A DNA stretch of 64,000 bases from Pyricularia pennisetigena. Its lineage: Eukaryota > Ascomycota > Sordariomycetes > Magnaporthales > Pyriculariaceae. Below are positions 39,097-49,035 of the stretch, in pieces. The notes beneath the pieces were generated by a model that ran no database searches, was not told where the DNA came from, and saw nothing but the letters and a program-made list of their open reading frames with translations. The stretch is from NCBI RefSeq assembly GCF_004337985.1, contig NW_021940919.1, forward strand, positions 1,977,534 to 2,041,533, written 5' to 3'. The stretch's first letter is position 1. Each line of letters begins with the position of its first letter. A program made the position numbers and the translations under genes.

Positions 39097-39449
39097 TACC
39101 GCTATAAACGGATGAAAGGCGGGTTATATCCAACTTTTAATTGGCGTACCGGGTACAAAAAATTTTAAATTAATGAAAAAGGTTTACCAATTCCTATTTT
39201 TAACGATGTTTTCTTTTTTCGATATTTTGCGTGGTTGTGGAATAATAAGGGAGTGTCGGTCGCAAAAAGGCCAAAAATACCGCTATAAACGGCGAAAATC
39301 GACAAGTTGTCCTCAAACCTGAACCAAAACGTTCTTTGGATGGACCCACAGGTACATTGCAAAACCGCAATTGAACCACGAAGTGGAGCGAAGCGAACGG
39401 AGTGGATCAATTGTGGAGCTTTGGGCTTCAGGGATGAGCCCTGAGACTA
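39097..39449 (+). repeat. RecQ-side end of B with hairpin module type 1
   Basis: The last 353 bp of copy B, shared with the short derivatives. The terminal 172 bp (39278-39449) forms module type 1: a 15-bp stem pairing GTGGATCAATTGTGG with CCGCAATTGAACCAC, plus small hairpins GGGCT/AGCCC and ACC-CACA-GGT. The homology with derivatives ends precisely at a GTTTATGGCGGTA-like motif. Confidence 0.85.
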
Positions 39450-40064
39450 GGGGAAAAGTGGATTACGTATAAGGCTGATGGAACGTTGAAATGGCAGATA
39501 ACCGTCTGCTAGCGGGTAATAGAGATAATATATTGTTATTGCACAATCAATTCGTTGAATCGTTGAATCGATGAAGGTATAAAGGTATAAATCTAAGGTT
39601 AAGTTGTGAGTTACGTGTTCGAATCCGTAGGTACAAATCTTTGATCCGGATATCCGGAATGCGGGGTCACGTTACATGATTTGGCCTTATTTATGTGACT
39701 AACCTGCCGACCTATTGAGCCTAACGGCCTATTGAGCCTACCGGCCTATTGTGCTTATGCATGCATAGAAAATATGCGACCATAACGGGATTCGAACCCA
39801 CGCATTTGAACGTATATATAATATAGATTATGGTACGGGCATTATACCATTAAGCTAGATTAAATATGACGTATTTGTTTTGTTGTTGAAACTGTGAACA
39901 AAGACGTAATATATAAAGCTTTTTGTGTATAAACGCGTATACGTTTTATTTGCTATTTATTTATTTATTCGATGCAGGGTGACTAATAAAATTAGCCCGT
40001 GCTAACCGTAATAAAACAATGCAGGGTAGCTAATATAATTAGCCCTGCGCTAGCCATGTTCACA
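39450..40064 (-). repeat. Copia-II 3' LTR, inner part
   Basis: It continues the LTR interrupted at 25675, begins with the second copy of GGGGAAAAG and ends CATGTTCACA. A polypurine-type tract (CAGGGGTA on the element strand) follows at 40065-40072. Confidence 0.93.
39779..39866 (-). other. tRNA-like segment inside the Copia-II 3' LTR
   Basis: On the minus strand it contains TAGCTTAATGGTATAATGC (D-arm/A-box-like) and GGTTCGAATCCC (T-arm/B-box-like) at tRNA-like spacing. The acceptor arms do not pair well, so it is not called a tRNA gene. The same segment is in the other LTR at about 45326-45412. Confidence 0.45.
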
Positions 40065-40126
40065 TACCCCTGTAGTTTATTGATTATATAAAATAATAAA
40101 CAAATTATTGAGTGGATACTTTTTAT

Positions 40127-40432
40127 TTATTTATGGTTATTTTCTGCACCGTTATTGACATTTGCATAGGACAATAGATCCTTGTGCAAAGGTCCGGGTA
40201 CTAATTTCGTTAGAAAATCAGCTATATTTAATTTAGTTGGTATATATTTCAACTCAACTAAATTATTATTTATAGCTTCGCGGCTAAAATGGTATATTAT
40301 ATCGATATGTTTAGATCTTTGATGAAATTCCGGGTTTTCCGCGAGCTTTATCGTCGACGTATTATCCACTAAAATTAAAGGGGTTTTAATGTTAAAACCC
40401 AATTTTAAATTATTATTTATATAATTTAGCAT
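40127..40432 (-). pseudogene. Copia-II RNase H C-terminal region
   Basis: An open stretch of 101 codons with the typical Copia RNase H ending: LVDNTSTIKLAENPEFHQRSKHIDIIYHF and later IADFLTKLVPGPLH. It lies downstream of the RT block in the same direction and is separated from it by an Asn/Ile repeat and stops. The second conserved Asp of this region (AENP, SKHIDI) is retained. As part of a broken polyprotein it is unlikely to be active. Confidence 0.85.
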
Positions 40433-40689
40433 ATTTTTTAAATATATGGCTTTTTTAACGGCGTCCCGTAAAGCTATATACTCAGCTTCAGTCGACGATA
40501 AAGCTACCGTTTTCTGAAGTGGAAAAGTCCAATTTATTATATTGTTATCGTTATTTATATTATAACTGTTGGACAGGTTAAATATATATCCAGTAATGGG
40601 ACGTCTTTAATTTAGGTCGCTAGCCTAATCAGAGTCTGTATATCTCTTAATAAATAATATATTATCGTTATTTTTCTGGTTTTTATCCT

Positions 40690-40826
40690 GCAGGTTTATA
40701 TTATTTATATTATTTATATTATTTATATTATTTATATTATTTATATTATTCATATTGTTTATATTATTTATATTGTTTATATTATTTATATTGTTTATAT
40801 TATTTATATTGTTTATATTATTTATT
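40690..40826. repeat. 9-bp tandem repeat (Asn-Ile-Asn) in Copia-II
   Basis: About 13 units of TTTATATTA, encoding Asn-Ile-Asn repeats on the minus strand between RT and RNase H. Some units vary by a single transition (GTT or CAT). Confidence 0.93.
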
Positions 40827-41912
40827 AACGTTATATCGTAGGTCAAAAGTGGGATTTTTTAGCAGATATTTAAAAACATTTTCAAGAATCTTGAAATGTT
40901 TAGCCCCAGGATTAGCCATAAACCTGGCGGCTAGGCACGTGCAATATATTATATTTGGGCGGCTTTTTATTGCTAAATATAGTAATGAGCCTACTTTTTG
41001 TTGGAAATCTTTGATTTCCTTTTTTGTAGCTTTATGTTTATTCATGTCGAATTTGAAACCTAGTACCCCCAGAATGGTGAAAGGCTTTTCGTTATTTATA
41101 ATATTCAATTTATTTAATATTTTATTGGTATAAGTTTCCTGGCTAATAAAAGCGGTTTCATTGTTTTTATTTATAGTTATCCTGTTACCCAAAAAACTGG
41201 ATACAGGTCCCATACATTCTATTTTTATATATTTGGATAATTCTTTATAAAAAATATCCAATAACGATAAATTAGCATTAAATGCCAAAATATCGTCGAC
41301 GTGGCAAACCATAATAATGCCAAAAAATTGGCTATTATTATTTTGGTTTATATATACGCCTTCGTCGTATGGGAAAACAGTAAAACCTAATTTTATCAGC
41401 GTTTTGGTAAGGTATTTATACCAAAGTCTAGGCGCTTGTTTTAGACTATACAGGGCTTTATTTAATTTACCCACTTTATTTATATATTTTTTATCTGTAT
41501 ATAGCCCTGTAGGTAACTTTATATATATTTCGGTATCGATATCTGCGTGTAAAAACGCGTTCTTAACGTTATATTGAATAACGTACCACCCTTTATATAA
41601 TACTAGCATTATAAGTATATGCCAGGTTTCTGTTCTACAAGTTGTAAAAAAGGTATCCAGGTAATCAACACCCATAATTTGGTGGAATCCCTGTACTACC
41701 CATCTGGCTTTATAACGATACCGTTTATTAATATCCGTAATAAAACGAGTATTATTTATATTGCTCAAGGGTTTTTTCTTAAAAACCCAGCGCCCAGTTA
41801 TAGCTATTTTATTTGGAGGTAAATCCGTTATAGTAAAAATATTGGATTCTATTAAGCTATTATTTTCGTCTTTGCAAACCTGCAGCCAATTTTCCCAATC
41901 TTGGCTTTCCAT
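40818..41912 (-). pseudogene. Copia-II reverse transcriptase
   Basis: The longest open frame of the window (364 codons). It covers the Copia RT domain: RWVFKKKPL, YKARWVVQGFHQ, then NVKNAFLHADIDTEIYIKLP, ALYSLKQAPRLWYKYL and the catalytic box CHVDDILAF. The first catalytic Asp of the family motif DVKTAFLH is Asn here, a single G-to-A change that should abolish polymerase activity, and YVDD has become HVDD. The frame begins within the polyprotein, so the ORF start is not a real initiation site. Confidence 0.9.
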
Positions 41913-42624
41913 GGCTTGTTTATAGGTATTCGGTTCTATTAACGAATTTGTTATTAATACGTAATTATCTTCGTTAAAATTAAATTTTAACGATTTATTA
42001 ATATCACGTATTGTAAATAGAACGTCATTATATATTTTATATTCTGCAGAATTTATTGGGGGTTTATTTTTTATGTTTATTTTTATAGACGAATTGTTAG
42101 CTGCTTGGGGATTATTGTTATTGATAACAACGTTGTTTTTATCAGCATTATTAACGTTATTCGCGTTATTAACGTTATTAATGTTATTTTTATCAACGTT
42201 ATTATCTTTATTTATATTTGTGTTATTTTACTGGATTTACCTCGAAATCTGGTAAAAAGAATTCGACCTCGTTTTTATTATTATTATTTATATTGGTATT
42301 TTCGCTTATATGTGGATACAATTTATCCGTTATAAAGGTAATATCTCTAAACAGGAGACATTTCCTTTTATATGGGTCCCATATATTATCTATTTTTATA
42401 TTAGGTGTAAAACCTACTAAAATACCAATTGTATTGCGAAGTTCGAGCTTTTCTTTATCATGGTTATCGTTATAGTAACTAGTACATCCCCAAAATTGTA
42501 CATAATTATCTACGTCAATTGCATTATTATTTATATTATTTTCACTTATGTTATGAAATATATTGGCTGGCGTCTGTATACTTAAAACCGTATATGGGGT
42601 GTTATTATATAGGTATACAGCGGC

Positions 42625-43584
42625 TCATAAAACCTCACCCCATAAATAGTTAAGTACTTTGCTATTAAATAACATAGCCCTCACCTTATTAAATAGGGTT
42701 AAATTTATGCTTTCTATTAACCCATTTGGCTCTTTTATATATGCAGGCGTAAAATGGTGTATAATACCGTTACTCTGTAACGCAATCTTCAATTGGTTAC
42801 TTATATATTCGCCTCCATTATTGGTAAAAATCTCTTTTATTTTTCTTTTACCATTTATATTAACGGTATTATCATCCATTTGTTTTTTATATATATTAAA
42901 TGCCTTTAAAGCATCAGCTTTTATTTTTAACAATGCAACACGTAAATAACGTAACTTCTTATCCAAGACCGTTATGTAATATTTATAATAATTATACGTG
43001 AGTGGATTTATGGGTCCACCTAAGGCGGAATAGATTTTATCTAATATATTATAATTTATAATATTTGCAAAAATCCTGTTTATTTTCCGATTGGATTTTG
43101 CAGTTAAACAAATCTCACACGTATATTTATTATAATTATATATATCGTCTTTGGATATCTTTATTTTATTTATCTTTATTAACTGCAATAGGGGTGTTAA
43201 CCCTATATACCCATATTTAACGTATAATCTATATATTGCATTGGAAGAAATATCGTTATTATTCGACTTTTCTTCCGCATATAATATACAATTATTTTCC
43301 ACAATTTGGGTAGGTAGAATATATAGCCCGTTGTTTTTATAACCTTTTGTTATTTTATGTTTATATTCTTTATATATCACTATTATTTTATTATTTTTAA
43401 AGGTTATAATATAGTTATATAATTGTGCAACAGAGAGTATATTTAACCCAAATTCTGGTACATAGTACACGTTATTTATAGTTTCTATTATACCTGTATC
43501 GTTAAACTTAACTTTTATAGTTCCCATCTTATTTATATTTAAATGGGAAGCATTACCCCATTTAACAGTCGTATTTACATCCAT
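42625..43584 (-). pseudogene. Copia-II integrase
   Basis: An open frame of 319 codons covering GAG-pre-integrase and integrase core. The pre-integrase zinc region is degraded (RLYVKYGYIGL, then CEICLTAKSNRK; His positions have become Tyr). In the core, FTNNGGEYISNQL stands where the family has D(N)GGE, a catalytic Asp-to-Asn change. KEPNGLIESINLTL preserves the third acidic residue. The frame ends in WGEVL, after which RIP-type stops occur. Confidence 0.88.
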
Positions 43585-43599
43585 AACGTCTGTTAAATA

Positions 43600-44575
43600 T
43601 TATATATTGCAACATATATAACTTGTTGCTGGATTGTCTACAATAAAATTGGAGGACTTTATAATAGAGTGCAAAACAATATGTGGATTAAAGTTAGAAT
43701 AAATCAAATTTGGAACAAACGTTGTAAAACAATAGTGTCCAAAATTCAAACTATCACCTTTGTTCCCGCTATTGGGGTAATTATTATTATAATTATAATT
43801 TTGAATATAATTATAATTATAATTGTTAATGGGTAAAGAATTTACCTCGTTATTAACCTTATTAAAGGTCAAAAGTTCATTTAACAAAACGGTATAATGT
43901 TTATTAATATTATCCTCACCACGGCATTCATTGAAAATATTGGGAAATAATAAATCTACCGTATATTTATTTGAATCATCGCTCCGTAGGTTTTGGATAA
44001 TATTTTGTGCAAAAAGGTCCGATTTTGATTCAAAATATTTAATACCCAAGTTATAATAACCTTATCTTGAGTAATTAAACCTTTAAATTTCAAAACTGAA
44101 TATAACTCTTTTATTTTATTCAAATAAACCTCGATACTATTGAACGATTCTGGTACGTCCGAATAAAGCTCCTTTAATAAAAGGAAATCCAAAGTATAGC
44201 CTTCAGGATTATTTATATTTTTTAATTTATTCCAGGCTTTGTACGCAGAAGTGCATTTTTTTATATATTAAAGAGGTTTATTATCGCACAGTGATTTTAT
44301 AAAGGCCAAAGCCAGCGTATCTTTGTTTGTATAATCCAAAGGTTCAAGGGTATTATTATTATTATTATCATTATTATTAATAATACCACTCTGGATACTA
44401 CTGGGGATGCCAGTGGGTTCTATATTATTATTAACGTCGAAGCTAACAATAACCCCCCCTTTTGCTCCAGGGTACATGCGAGTCCCTTCACTTCCAAGGC
44501 CGCTTGAGCGCGAATAGCCCAAATAACGTAATTCTCGGTACCCTTTAGGGTTACTATTATATCGAAGGTAGCCAT
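43600..44575 (-). pseudogene. Copia-II gag and protease region
   Basis: The gag ATG is at 44575 (MATFDIIVTLKGTENYVIWA), in the leader between the 5' LTR and the pol genes. Frames at 43956-44192 (FLLLKELYSDVPESFNSIEVYL) and 43600-44049 carry the Copia gag core with an Asn/Tyr-rich C-terminal part. The protease active site appears as FIVDNPATSYICCN, a degraded form of the family's DSGATSH. The CCHC knuckle is not recognisable. At least two frame breaks lie within this stretch. Confidence 0.75.
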
Positions 44576-44943
44576 CTTAAATAAAGGGTCTCTTATTTGT
44601 ATTGTATTTCGGTAACGGTCGGGGTTAGGGTCGAACGGGTTATTTGGTTAAATAAATCTTGAAAGGAGCTTTCAAATGGTATAGGTTTTGTATCGATAGG
44701 ACGAATAGCGGTGAAAATATAGGCGAGTGTTTGTTGAGGTATATAAGTAGGTATAGGAGGGTGCAGTATAACGGTCGGGTTTTCTCGACGGCGCGTGCGA
44801 TTCCGGTTTCGGCAATTATACCGTTGGATAAAACGTGAATAAAACTATCGAATGGTATAAGGCTCGGGTTAATCCGAAATAGCGCTGGAGAATAATCGAT
44901 GGATTTAATGGTATTGGTATCGATTTCGTTGGTATGAGCTAAT

Positions 44944-44957
44944 CCGGGTTTATAACC
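44944..44957 (-). other. Copia-II primer-binding site (half initiator tRNA-Met)
   Basis: The element strand reads GGTTATAAACCCGG immediately inside the 5' LTR. It is the same site as in Copia-I with one more G-to-A change, and matches the anticodon arm of initiator tRNA-Met after reversal of RIP changes. Confidence 0.65.
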
Positions 44958-45614
44958 TGTAAGGAGATTACGAGATAGAATAAGCTTAATCTTGAACGCG
45001 GGGAAAGGTGGATCACGTATAAGGCTGATGGAACATTAAAATGGCAGATAACCGTCTGCTAGCGGGTAATAGAAATAATATATTGTTTACACAATCGATT
45101 CGTTAAATCGTTGAATCGATGAAGGTTATAAAGGTGATAAATCTAAGGCTAAGTTGTGAATTACGTGTTCGAATCCGTAGGTGCAGATCTTCGATCCGGA
45201 TGTCCGGAATGCGGGGTCACGTTACATAATTTGGCCTTATTTATATAACTAACCTGCCGACCTATTAAGCCTAACGGCCCATTGAGCCTAACGGCCTATT
45301 GTGCTTATGCATGCACAGAAAATCTGCGACCACAACGGGATTCGAACCCACGCATTTGAACGTATATATGATATAGATTATGGTACGGGCATTATACCAT
45401 TAAGCTAGATTAAATATGACGTATTTGTTTTGTTGTTAAAACTGTGAACAAAGACGTAATATATAAAGCTTTGTGTGTATAAACGCGTATACGTTTTATT
45501 TGCTATTTATTTATTTATTCGATGCAGGGTGACTAATAAAATTAGCCCGTGCTAGCCGTTATACGATAATGCAGGGTAGCTAGTATAATTAGCCCTGCGC
45601 TAGCCATGTTCACA
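44958..45614 (-). repeat. Copia-II 5' LTR (uninterrupted, 657 bp)
   Basis: It runs from TGTAAGGAGATTACGAGATA to CATGTTCACA. It contains GAACGCGGGGAAAGGTGGATC near 45000, the empty version of the site into which copy B inserted in the other LTR. It also carries the tRNA-like segment at about 45326-45412. Confidence 0.95.
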
Positions 45615-46439
45615 GAACTTAATAATTCTCTTAATTACCTGTAAAATTTGAAAGAACATTAGTATAGCAGTTCTATTATATTATTGTAGATATATATTCT
45701 CTCACGTTTTCAAACTCATTTTGTTTTATTAAATTAAAAAAATATACAAAAAAAATATAATTCTACTATCCTATCTTATACAAGAATTATTAAAACTGAT
45801 ATTATAACACGGATCTCACATCGACATTTTTTAGAGGCGTCATCCAATCCCTGAAAATTTGGTTTTATTATCGTTAAAATTGGTAAAATTATAAAAGCGT
45901 TTCGATCGAAATTATATATGAAATAATATAAACCTTACCTATCCGTTAATTTAACGCCTTATATAATTAGGTATATATACTCAAATTCAATATACTCTTG
46001 TTAACACGTACACCACCCCGCACGTGCAGAAAGTTTAAAATGTGGTTAAAACACAAAAATAATGTAATAAAGAATCGAAAATCGAAATAGAATCGAAAAA
46101 TATTACCACTATAAGCGGATTAAGGGCAGATGGTAGCGCATTTGCCCAATTGTACGTGAAAAAATAAAAAGCAAATCGTAATTACTAATCCTACTAAATG
46201 CTATCTTCAACATATAAACCGTTTATTTTTATGATTTTTATTTATTTTTTTGTAACGAAGTAATGGTTTTCGAATGGACGAAAATACCGCCATAAGCGGC
46301 GATATTCGATAAGCTGTCCTCAGACTAGAACGAGCGCGATCGTTGGGTGGACCTGACCCACAGGTATAACCAACGCCGCAATTAAGCCACGAAGTGAATT
46401 AACTGCGGACCGTTCGTTCGAGGATAAGCCCTAAAACTA
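45615..46439 (+). mobile_element. Partial short TAGTCTCAG element next to the secreted-protein gene (N2)
   Basis: Homologous, in inverse orientation, to the type-1 half of the derivatives. Its outer end at 46439 reads CTAAAACTA (inverse: TAGTTTTAG), a decayed TAGTCTCAG terminus, preceded by a type-1-like hairpin module with some type-2 sequence (GAACGAGCGCGATCG). The left part is lost at the Copia-II LTR border (45614). No coding region is seen in it. Confidence 0.75.
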
Positions 46440-46772
46440 ATGAACTCGAGCGAATGCGGAATGAATGCCTCCCCTCGGGCATGGGCACCCACAGGTTAAG
46501 CAACGGTTTTCATACCACGGGCACGCCCCTGGATTCGGATTGTTCCGTAAACAATCCCAGCATAACCGTTGAATTGTTCTGCAGTCTAACGTTTTTAGAT
46601 ATTGTTCGTTTTTTTTTTGTTGCTCCTCGTCTTTGGTCGCGGCGACGGTTTGCCTGGCTTTCCCGGTTTCCGATTCGGCAATCATTTTATCCTTGGATGT
46701 TGGATTAGAAAGCGCGGGGGAAATAAATAGGGCCAGGACGGCGAAAGTTTTGAAAACGCTGGAAAAATGCAT
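46437..46772 (-). CDS. Small secreted cysteine-rich protein, effector candidate
   Basis: 111 residues from an ATG at 46772. A classical signal peptide (MHFSSVFKTFAVLALFISPALS) probably ends before NPTSK. The mature part has a charged spacer (about residues 23-63) and then eight cysteines between residues 64 and 100 (in order: LDC, RLC, WDC, GAC, NRC, LTC, GC, PC). Small size, secretion signal and even cysteine number fit fungal effector-like proteins; I recognise no named family. Unlike its surroundings it shows no RIP-type stops. The stop TAG at 46437-46439 is the first three bases of the adjoining transposon end, so the natural C-terminus may have been replaced. No intron is needed. Confidence 0.75.
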   Translation of the reverse strand: MHFSSVFKTFAVLALFISPALSNPTSKDKMIAESETGKARQTVAATKDEEQQKKNEQYLKTLDCRTIQRLCWDCLRNNPNPGACPWYENRCLTCGCPCPRGGIHSAFARVH

Positions 46773-47199
46773 TTAGGCAACGGTTTAAAATGGTATAAAA
46801 ATGGAAATTTGAAAATTAACGAAAAAATAAAATGGTTAAAAAAGCAATTGATAATTTTAGTGCATAGAGGAACACGGAAATATAAAAGGAAAACAGTTTA
46901 AAGGTTTTAATCCTATAAATTGGTAATAGAAAAAAAGGGAACGGAATCGGAAAAAGGGAAAAATTTTAAAGCAAACCATTATCAGTTATATAATTACATA
47001 CCCCCCAAAAAAACTCATTTTCTCAATTCGCAAACCGACAACATAAATGATAATTTAATTTTAGAAAAAATATTTTGGCTAACATAAATTTAAACGTATA
47101 TTTATAGACGTGCATTAATTTATATTTCTAATAATGGAATTACGATTTAATTTAGCATTAATGCATAAATATTCAAATTTATTCGGTTATATTAATATT
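46773..47199. promoter_or_regulatory. Upstream region of the small secreted protein gene
   Basis: About 430 bp of AT-rich sequence without a plausible ORF between the ATG at 46772 and the next transposon fragment at 47200. It would hold the promoter of the minus-strand gene. I see no certain TATA or binding sites. Confidence 0.4.
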
Positions 47200-47249
47200 G
47201 AATTTCAGGGCTAATCCTTAAAAGCCCCAAAAAGTTCGATTATTGCCTG
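47200..47249 (-). mobile_element. Remnant of a type-1 element end (N3)
   Basis: GAATTTCAGGGCTAATCC followed by AAAAGCCCC resembles the first ~50 bp of a type-1 end after transitions. It is cut by element N4 at 47250. Short and decayed, so tentative. Confidence 0.4.
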
Positions 47250-48619
47250 TAGTCTCAGTGCTTAGGCTAAACCCCCCTGTTTCGTAAGGGGGACCAAACA
47301 CTCCATATACCTTTTAGCCACATGGTTTTGCGACCAATTGCATTGGCCGAAAAAATCGCGCTCGTTTTAGCTTAAGGATAATTTGTTGTATTTCGCCGTT
47401 TATGGCGGGTATATGCACTATATTCACACGGTGCATAAATGGTATAGGCAAAAAATAACAGTATTACCTCTATGTATAATTAAATATTTATTTTAAAAAT
47501 GAATAAGAACTCTAAAAACATATGACCTGCGTTATAAAGCTTGCACTTTTGTGATTCTTTTAACGTAAGAAACGCTATTAGATATATTTTGTTAAATTTT
47601 ACATTTGAATTTTGAATTAATTTTATACTATTTAATTAGTTTTACTATATTTAACTTTTCATTTTTGATAATAGTATTAAGTACTAAGAAAAACCAAATT
47701 ATAAATTATTCATGTTAAGGAACGCAACAGTGCAAAGTGCAAGCGATTAACGTTTAAAATACATAGTTTATTAATAGTCTTATTTCAATATATATTTTAT
47801 GAACAAGCTTCATAACTTAGCCAATTGGGATTAAAGTTAGATTAAAAATAAATATTAGTATGCAACTAAAATACCTTAGAAAAATATTATTCAAGCTTTT
47901 CCTTAAGAAGTTTGATTAAATAAAATAGAAAACAGAAATATGATACAAATGTATTCTTCTTTTAAATACTAAAATAATAAAAGCAAATATTACAGATCCA
48001 ATTTAACGTGGACCTTTATTTATAAACCTCATCCGATCCCTGAAATCTTAGTTTTAATATTACTAAAATACGTAATAATATAATAGTTTTTCGATTATAT
48101 TTATATTTACAAATGTATATAAATTACTTATTCACTTATAAAGCGGTGTATATCATACGTTATATATACCAGAATCTGAAATATTTTGATTTATACGTAT
48201 ACCACCCCCCATATATGGAGATTGTAAAATTTGGTTGAGAATGAAAAAGAATATGAAAAAAATGGAAAATCGAAAAAAAGTCGAAAAAACAATACCGCGG
48301 TAAACGGATTAAGGGCAACCGGTATCCAATTCGGCCGTCATAACAAATGGAAATATAAGCTTAATTATTGCTAATAATTTTAATAAATGCTATATCCAAC
48401 GTATAAACCGCTTTTTTCACAATTTTTATTTATTTTTTTATAACGGAGTGTTAATCGCCACAATGCCGAAAATGCCGCCATAAGCAGCGAAAATTGACAA
48501 GTTGTCCTCAGACCTGAACTAGAGCGTTCTCTGGATGGACCCACAGGTACATTGCAAAACCTCAATTTAACCACGCTTAATTGTGGAGCTCTGGGCTTCA
48601 GGGATAAGCCCTGAGACTG
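47250..48619 (+). mobile_element. Short non-autonomous TAGTCTCAG element, 1.37 kb (N4)
   Basis: It begins TAGTCTCAGTGCTTAGG with a type-2 hairpin module and ends CTGAGACTG with a type-1 module (module near 48475-48619). The interior is AT-rich and lacks the internal duplication of the 1.86-kb form. The 9-bp flanks (TATTGCCTG and TATAAATTA) do not match. No gene is supported inside. Confidence 0.78.
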
Positions 48620-49035
48620 TATAAATTAATGTAATAGAAATTCGTTTCTATAAGGATTCTTGCAACGAAACATAGGTGCTGAAGTCCCTTTATTTGATAT
48701 TTGGGTTTATGTATTACGAGAAAGTAATCCGAATAAAATGGCGCTGCAATACAAACGCGGTTTAGTTCCTTATTTCACAGTTCGGTAAAAAAAAGAAAGG
48801 GAAACACCCAGCATTAGAAGGGTATACGCACCAAAGCGAACAAATAATAAACGAACCCTAACGCTTTGCAACGTGAGGTGGGGCTAGTTACGGACAGCAT
48901 TTGCTAATGTGATGAAGCTACCAAAGAAAATATAGACGCCATCGTTGTTTTTCAGTAATGTTTAAAAGGCAGCTTATTTACTACGCGAAGCTTTTTACGC
49001 TTAACTTCTTCGCGTATATTATAAGTTCCATTTAT
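48620..49035. other. Unique, little-mutated sequence between transposons
   Basis: A 416-bp stretch that matches nothing else in the window and lacks the heavy RIP look (normal CpA use). No ORF of useful length. A perfect-looking hairpin, TACTACGCGAAGC...CTTCGCGTA, lies near 48979-49016. It may be a gene remnant, a promoter or a genuine non-coding single-copy segment. Confidence 0.4.

Larger units (their letters stand above)
25676..39449 (+). mobile_element. Giant TAGTCTCAG-family transposon, copy B (complete, 13774 bp)
   Basis: Inverted ends TAGTCTCAG(T/G)GCTCA (15 bp, one mismatch) are flanked by a perfect 9-bp duplication GGGGAAAAG (25667-25675 and 39450-39458). The uninterrupted target exists in the Copia-II right LTR near 45000. 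Genes: DUF6589-like (+, 25989-29313), SNF2-type helicase (-, 29285 to about 33500), unknown MAPKKR protein (-, from 35472) and RecQ-type helicase (-, from 38649). Each end carries a hairpin-rich module, and the two modules differ. A 9-bp duplication fits Mutator-like elements, but I see no MULE transposase; KDZ-type elements are another possible relative. Strand is that of the DUF6589-like gene. Confidence 0.93.
25625..45614 (-). mobile_element. Copia-II LTR retrotransposon, split by giant element B
   Basis: A Copia element whose left LTR is divided by copy B. The left LTR parts 25625-25675 and 39450-40064 sum to 666 bp; removing the 9-bp duplication gives 657 bp, exactly the length of the right LTR (44958-45614). 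Minus-strand order is gag, protease, integrase, RT, RNase H. Decay is milder than in Copia-I, with open stretches up to 364 codons. No target duplication is visible: the left flank is Copia-I gag (TTTTA), the right flank GAACT in another element, which suggests recombination between elements. Confidence 0.93.

Noticed and set aside
39165..39410. Repeated small ORF (HSVRFAPLRGSIA...) in type-1 ends at 22951, 39165, 51007 and 57573
   Set aside because: It reads straight through the hairpin module; conservation is explained by the DNA element, and frame breaks and alternative starts differ among copies.
46454..46708. Plus-strand 84-codon ORF
   Set aside because: Antisense to the small secreted protein gene, which has the signal peptide and the cysteine pattern.
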